Shown here piece by piece: positions 60,092 to 64,000 of a DNA stretch of 64,000 nt. The stretch comes from an uncultured Sutterella sp. (lineage in GTDB: Bacteria > Pseudomonadota > Gammaproteobacteria > Burkholderiales > Burkholderiaceae_F), in assembly GCA_905194315.1 (NCBI GenBank), contig CAJJRX010000005.1, positions 1 to 64,000 of the forward strand, given 5' to 3'. Each line of letters starts with the position of its first letter. Positions within the stretch are counted from its first letter, which is position 1. The notes under the pieces were generated by a model. It saw nothing but the letters and a program-made list of their open reading frames with translations, was not told the origin of the DNA and did no database searches. The translations under genes and the position numbers were made by a program.

Positions 60092-60315
60092 TTATCGGGT
60101 CCACTAAACGTGATTAGCCTCAGGTGCTGAGGCAAACAACCAAAGAAGCTGACATTCTACCCGCCTTGACCGCATTAGGCAAAGAGGACGGGTCAAAGCA
60201 CGACAAAAGTCATACGCACTGGGTAGAGTTCGTTAGAATTATTAACGCCTGACCGTCTGCGGTGGAATACGTCGTACGGTCAGAGTTTGTAAGAAATCTT
60301 TGTAGAGGTCCCTGA

Positions 60316-60996
60316 ATGCCTTTCGTTTTTGCGCCCCCGCAGCAGGCGGCGATTCCTGTGTTAGACGAACGTTATGAGTTTTTCCCTGTCAATCGGGTTT
60401 TTGGTATTGCCAGAAACTACAACGAGCCCGGTGCCGCAAAAACCCCTGAACCGTTTTACTTTATGAAGTCTGCCGACTGCGTGCTGCCCGTTGCCGAAGG
60501 CACGGTGGCGGATGTGCCGCATCCGGATTTCAGTCGCGATCTGCGTCACGAGGTCGAGCTCGTCGCCTGCCTGGGCCGCGGCGGACGCAACATGACGCTC
60601 GAAGAGGCCGAGGCTGCCGTCTGGGGCTGGTGCGCGGGCATTGACTTCACGCTCGCTGACGTGGCACTGCCCTCGGGCGGACGTGACCTGACGATCGGCA
60701 AGTCCTTTGAACGCTCGGCGCCCGTGTCCTATGTCCGTCCGGCCTACCGTGCGCCGCTCCCGCAGCCCGTGGATCTGTGGCTGTATGTCAATAACCAGAA
60801 ACGTCAGGCAGGCAGCACCACCGGGCTGATCCGCTCCGTGTATGAGCAGATTGTTGAGCTCTCGCGCTACTGGACGCTCACCCCCGGGGACATTATCTTC
60901 ACGGGTACCCCGGGCGGCGCAGGGACGCTCGCGCGCGGTGACCTGATCGACGCCGGTGTGAACGGCGTGGGCGCGCTCAAAGTGCGTATTGTTTAA
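60316..60996 (+). CDS. Fumarylacetoacetate hydrolase family protein
   Basis: A 226-residue FAH-fold enzyme. Metal ligands are visible: Glu in DLRHEVELVACLGR and Asp in WGWCAGIDFTLADV; VFGIARNYNEPGAA and PGDIIFTGTPGGAGTLARGDLI are typical of the YcgM/FAHD1 acylpyruvase and oxaloacetate-decarboxylase branch. The exact substrate is not decidable. GAGG lies before ATG 60316. Single gene with a bidirectional terminator. Confidence 0.9.
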   Translation: MPFVFAPPQQAAIPVLDERYEFFPVNRVFGIARNYNEPGAAKTPEPFYFMKSADCVLPVAEGTVADVPHPDFSRDLRHEVELVACLGRGGRNMTLEEAEAAVWGWCAGIDFTLADVALPSGGRDLTIGKSFERSAPVSYVRPAYRAPLPQPVDLWLYVNNQKRQAGSTTGLIRSVYEQIVELSRYWTLTPGDIIFTGTPGGAGTLARGDLIDAGVNGVGALKVRIV

Positions 60997-61031
60997 TGGT
61001 CACCACACTCTGCAGGTGAGCAGCCACCCAC

Positions 61032-61063
61032 AAAAAAGCGCCTGAATCACAGGCGCTTTTTTT
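61032..61063. terminator. Bidirectional terminator, FAH gene / mltB
   Basis: AAAAAAGCGCCTG-aatca-CAGGCGCTTTTTTT between convergent genes. Confidence 0.9.
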
Positions 61064-61073
61064 GTGTTTCCCC

Positions 61074-62165
61074 TTACGAGGCCGGTGTGTCCGCGTGATT
61101 CGTCACGGCGCTCTCGAGCGCGGCGGCGAGCATCGAGACCGCTGCCGCATAGAAGTAGCTGCGGTTGTAGTAGAGGAACGCAGAAAAGTTCTGCGTGCCG
61201 ATGTAGAGGCGTTTTTCCATCGCTCCGCCCGCCTCCTGCCAGGGCAGCTCCACGAGGAGCACCGGATGGTCAAGCGAGAGGTTCATAAAGCCCACCGGTT
61301 CGATGCCGTGCTCGAAGAGTTCGCTCACCGTCTTGTCGGGCCGGATGCCGGTGGAGGGCTCGGCCGAGGTGTCGCGGATTTTCTGTTTGACCGCGTACAG
61401 CGGCTTGAGACCGGCCTTCCAGCCGTGCTCTTTGAGGTAGGCTGCCACCGAGGCGATACCATCGGCCTCGTTGTTGACAATGTCGATAAAGCCGTCATCG
61501 TCCCCGTCAGTGCCGAAGCGGTTGAGTGAACTGGGCATGAACTGTCCGAGACCGATCGCGCCGGCATAGCTGCCGGTGACCGAAACGGTCGGGAGTTTGT
61601 CACGCCAGCAGAAATCGAAAAACTCGGCGAGCTCCTTGCGGTAGAACTTCTCGCGGCGCGTGTAGTCAAAGGCAAGCGTCGTGAGCACATCGAGCACCCG
61701 GAAGTTACCCATGTTCTTGCCGTAGATCGTCTCAATGCCGATAATCGCGGTGATGGCATAGCGCGAGACACCGGTGTCCTCTTCGAGCTGAGCAAAGAGG
61801 CTCGCATGGCGGTTGAGAAAATCGACCCCCTTGTTGACGCGCTCGAAATTGACCATGTTACGGTGATAGAGTCGGAAGTTTCTGTCGGGCGTGGTCGCCG
61901 GCCCCTGTTTGGGTTTTGGCGTCATGTAGCGCTCGGCAAGCGGCGAGTAGCGCGCCAGTGCGATCTCCGTTTCAAGCCATTCCATCGGAATGCCTTTTTC
62001 CCGGGAGACCTCTTTGAGAAACGCGATGATTTCGGGACGTTCGTTGTAGTTGAGCCCGGTGGGCGGCGCAGCGGCGAGCACACTGCCGAGCCGCACATCA
62101 CTCCACAGACCGGCGCCGAGAAGCGCGGCATAGCTACAGAGTTGACGACGGGAGAATTGCGGCAT
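61074..62165 (-). CDS. mltB: Membrane-bound lytic murein transglycosylase B-like
   Basis: The 363-residue protein cleaves peptidoglycan between MurNAc and GlcNAc with 1,6-anhydro bond formation. The catalytic glutamate is in AIIGIETIYGKNMGNF (about residue 158), followed by FDYTRREKFYRKELAEFF and GSYAGAIGLGQFMPSS. Residues 1-33 are an export signal with SRRQL (Tat-like) and no lipobox, unlike E. coli MltB, so it is probably soluble periplasmic. The C-terminal 60 residues (LPWQEAGGAMEKRLYIGTQNFSAFLYYNRSYFY) are also conserved in MltB. ATG 62165. Single gene. Confidence 0.92.
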   Translation of the reverse strand: MPQFSRRQLCSYAALLGAGLWSDVRLGSVLAAAPPTGLNYNERPEIIAFLKEVSREKGIPMEWLETEIALARYSPLAERYMTPKPKQGPATTPDRNFRLYHRNMVNFERVNKGVDFLNRHASLFAQLEEDTGVSRYAITAIIGIETIYGKNMGNFRVLDVLTTLAFDYTRREKFYRKELAEFFDFCWRDKLPTVSVTGSYAGAIGLGQFMPSSLNRFGTDGDDDGFIDIVNNEADGIASVAAYLKEHGWKAGLKPLYAVKQKIRDTSAEPSTGIRPDKTVSELFEHGIEPVGFMNLSLDHPVLLVELPWQEAGGAMEKRLYIGTQNFSAFLYYNRSYFYAAAVSMLAAALESAVTNHADTPAS

Positions 62166-62534
62166 TTTCTTGCTCCGGCACTGCGAAAAATAAAAAAGAG
62201 TTCCGTTTCATTGTAGCAGGCGCAAAAACACTGATCCCGCATGCGCGGGACGCTCTAGAGGTTTTGTTTTGCAAGAAAACGCAACACAACGTTTAATTCC
62301 GCCTGCCCGCAGCGCGGGCGTTTCAGGGCGATCCCTGCGTCAGAGGCGCAGTGCCGCAGGAGCACGTGACCGCCGTGCCGCAGCGGTGGCCGGTGAAAGT
62401 GCCGCGCAATTTGCCCTACAATAGGCTTTACGTACAGCGTCGGGCGTGAGAGCGCAATCTCACCGGCGCTTATTTATAACCAAGCCCAGTACCGGCCGGC
62501 GTCCCTCCGGGCGCCGTGCAATAAAGGATTCCCT
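62166..62534. other. mltB-HDAC divergent intergenic region
   Basis: No gene or recognised RNA. GC-rich with short inverted repeats (CCCGCAGCGCGGG about 62311-62323) and TACAAT near 62416-62421 that could be a -10 for the rightward gene. AAAGGA precedes its GTG start. Confidence 0.4.
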
Positions 62535-63512
62535 GTGACAGACAGCCCCGCCAAGGCAACCGGTTATTTCACACACGATCTTGCCGCGCTAAGCAACCCT
62601 ATTGAAAATGCGCCGGAAAATCCTGACCGTCTCTCCTCGATCGAGCTCATGATGATGGCCATGGGTATGGGTGAGCATCTCAAACACTACAGCGCCCGTG
62701 AGGCGTCCATGGAAACGGTGTGCCTTGCGCATGACCGGGACTATGTCGAGCGGCTCGCACTGGCGAGCGCCGGCAATGAGGAGGCGATCCGCGCCTGGAG
62801 TGAGGCCGACACCCCGGTGACGCCGCTCTCGTACCGCGCCGCGCTCAAAAGTGTCGGGGCGGTCGTCTCGGCGGTGGACGCCGTGATGCGCGGCGAGGTG
62901 AGCAACGCGTTCTGCGCGGTCCGCCCGCCCGGACACCATGCCGGACGACGCTCGGGCGGAGGGTTCTGCTACTTCAACAATGCGGCCGTCGGGGCGCTTT
63001 ATGCGCAGAAGAACTGGGGACTGAGCCGCATTGCCGTGCTCGACTTTGATGTGCACCACGGCGACGGTACTGAGGATATTCTGGGCGGCAATCCTGCTTT
63101 CCGCTATTTCTCGCTTTTTCAGTGGCCGCTCTATCCGAGCCGGCTCCCTGAGTCCACGCCGGAGAATGTCACCCGTACACCGCTGCCGGCCGGCTCGGGC
63201 GGACGCGAACTGCGGCAGACAATCGAGACCGTGTGGCTTCCGGGGCTTGAGCGGTTTTCGCCCGAGCTCATCATTCTCTCCTCGGGATTTGATGCGCATC
63301 TTGAGGACGCCATGGCGCAGCTCAAAGTGGATGAATCCGACTTTGCCTACATCACCCGCCGTCTGATGGATGCCGCAGAGGTCTGCTGCGGCGGACGTCT
63401 TGTGAGCGTGCTCGAGGGCGGCTACAACCTGCGCGCGTTAAGCCGCAGTGTGGTGAGTCATATTGCAACCCTGATGGGACTCTCTCAGGAGAGCACCGGG
63501 AGTGAAGTTTGA
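62535..63512 (+). CDS. Histone-deacetylase-family amidohydrolase
   Basis: The 325-residue arginase/deacetylase-fold enzyme has the complete catalytic set: RPPGHHAGRRSGGGFCYFNNAAVGALYA (two active-site histidines), the zinc ligands VLDFDVHHGDGTEDI and SSGFDAHLEDAM, and EGGYNLRAL. Bacterial members act on acetylpolyamines, acetoin-related or other acylated amines; acetylpolyamine amidohydrolase is plausible but unproven. The start is GTG 62535 with AAAGGA 8 nt upstream. The stop overlaps the start of the MFS transporter gene (TTGA), so export or import and deacylation may be linked. Confidence 0.92.
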   Translation: MTDSPAKATGYFTHDLAALSNPIENAPENPDRLSSIELMMMAMGMGEHLKHYSAREASMETVCLAHDRDYVERLALASAGNEEAIRAWSEADTPVTPLSYRAALKSVGAVVSAVDAVMRGEVSNAFCAVRPPGHHAGRRSGGGFCYFNNAAVGALYAQKNWGLSRIAVLDFDVHHGDGTEDILGGNPAFRYFSLFQWPLYPSRLPESTPENVTRTPLPAGSGGRELRQTIETVWLPGLERFSPELIILSSGFDAHLEDAMAQLKVDESDFAYITRRLMDAAEVCCGGRLVSVLEGGYNLRALSRSVVSHIATLMGLSQESTGSEV

Positions 63513-64000
63513 AAGAACATTTGAAAGACGGTGTCGCGCGCCGTGAACTCTGGTCATGGGCGCTCTACGATTTTGCCAACTCCGGTTACACCACCGTGGT
63601 GCTGACCGCGGTTTTCAACGCCTACTTTGTGAGCGTCATCGGGGCAGGCTCGCCCTACGCAACGCTCTGGTGGACGGTGGTGATTGCCGTCTCGAACGTC
63701 GTGAGCATGACACTCATGCCGGTGATCGGTCTGCTCGCTGACGCGCGGGCGCAGAAAAAGCGCTACCTGCTCGTGGCAACCGTGCTCTGTATTCTCGGCA
63801 CGCTCGGCCTGATGCTGACGGCTGAGGGCACGCTCCTGCTTGCCGGGGTGATGATTATTGTGAGTAACCTCGGCTACAACGTCGGCGAGTCGCTCTGCTC
63901 GGCGTTTCTCCCGGAAATCGCCCGCGAGGAAAGTGTGGGCAAGGTCTCGGGCTGGGGGTGGAGTCTCGGGTATATGGGCGGGATTGTCACGCTCGGTCTC
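63509..64000 (+). CDS. MFS transporter, UMF1/Atg22-like (truncated by window end)
   Basis: The open frame continues past 64000; the visible 164 codons read ARRELWSWALYDFANSGYTTVVLTAVFNAYF, IVSNLGYNVGESLCSAFLPEIA and VSGWGWSLGYMGGIV, the N-terminal signature of UMF1-type major-facilitator transporters (the WALYDFANSGY motif is diagnostic). At least four helices are visible. The only suitable start is TTG 63509, which overlaps the preceding TGA (TTGA), implying translational coupling; GGGAGTGAAG upstream may serve as ribosome-binding site. Substrate unknown. Confidence 0.85.
   Translation, partial: MKEHLKDGVARRELWSWALYDFANSGYTTVVLTAVFNAYFVSVIGAGSPYATLWWTVVIAVSNVVSMTLMPVIGLLADARAQKKRYLLVATVLCILGTLGLMLTAEGTLLLAGVMIIVSNLGYNVGESLCSAFLPEIAREESVGKVSGWGWSLGYMGGIVTLGL

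Noticed and set aside
1..64000. CRISPR array, prophage or complete insertion sequence
   Set aside because: No regularly spaced identical repeats, no transposase, integrase or phage structural genes were seen anywhere in the window.

Overview
The window looks like a chromosome segment of a GC-rich (roughly 57-60 % by eye), anaerobically living betaproteobacterium of the Burkholderiales, most likely a gut Sutterellaceae relative (Sutterella/Parasutterella type). This is inferred from a Bug/TctC-TctB-TctA tricarboxylate-transporter set, an FNR with an FNR-box-controlled oxygen-independent hemN, a wealth of amino-acid and nucleoside transporters, and the protein family variants. Nothing in the window (no rRNA, no marker search) proves the genus.

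Layout. 0-3.6 kb: a small unknown protein, tRNA-Ser(GGA), an unknown gene, thyA-folA, a cluster of DnaA-box-like motifs, tRNA-Arg(ACG). 3.7-10.5 kb: a TusA-like protein, alaS, hemN, fnr, apt. 10.6-22.1 kb: aldo/keto reductase, two overlapping M20 amidohydrolases, a glycerophosphodiesterase, the Bug-TctB-TctA operon, NAD(P)H-hydrate repair enzyme, a DadA-like oxidoreductase, a NUDIX hydrolase. 22.1-22.9 kb: tRNA-Gly(TCC), an autotransporter remnant, tRNA-Ser(GCT). 23-28 kb: a complete BMP-type nucleoside ABC importer. 28-39.6 kb: Kef-type antiporter, rmuC, alanine-type Na+ symporter, PIN protein, mdh, nitroreductase, a periplasmic coiled-coil protein, a YoaA/DinG helicase. 39.6-42.5 kb: a T-box-controlled trpEG unit bracketed by two copies of a 57-nt motif. 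42.6-48.4 kb: a membrane protein, an McrBC restriction operon, a 23S rRNA uracil methyltransferase, a small AT-rich membrane protein gene. 48.5-51.1 kb: a metallo-beta-lactamase-fold gene with a deleted paralogue beside it and a divergent AraC-type regulator. 51.1-57.3 kb: four consecutive sodium:neurotransmitter-symporter (NSS) genes, the third with its own T-box. 57.6-64 kb: SIMPL protein, psd, pssA, FAH-family hydrolase, MltB, histone-deacetylase-like amidohydrolase, and the start of an MFS transporter that runs off the window.

The most striking content is a pair of T-box riboswitches. Both have a sigma70-like promoter with a 17-nt spacer, an almost identical 118-nt Stem I/II block (one mismatch), a UGG codon in the specifier-loop position, a T-box bulge ending UGGC (complementary to a GCCA tRNA end, as tRNA-Trp has), an antiterminator, and a competing terminator. 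One sits in front of trpEG (tryptophan synthesis), the other in front of one NSS transporter. Together they predict a small tryptophan regulon sensed by uncharged tRNA-Trp, in a phylum where T-boxes are known to me only as rarities. The transporter is thereby predicted to import tryptophan. Gene functions are from motif recognition in the translated sequence; no database search was possible.
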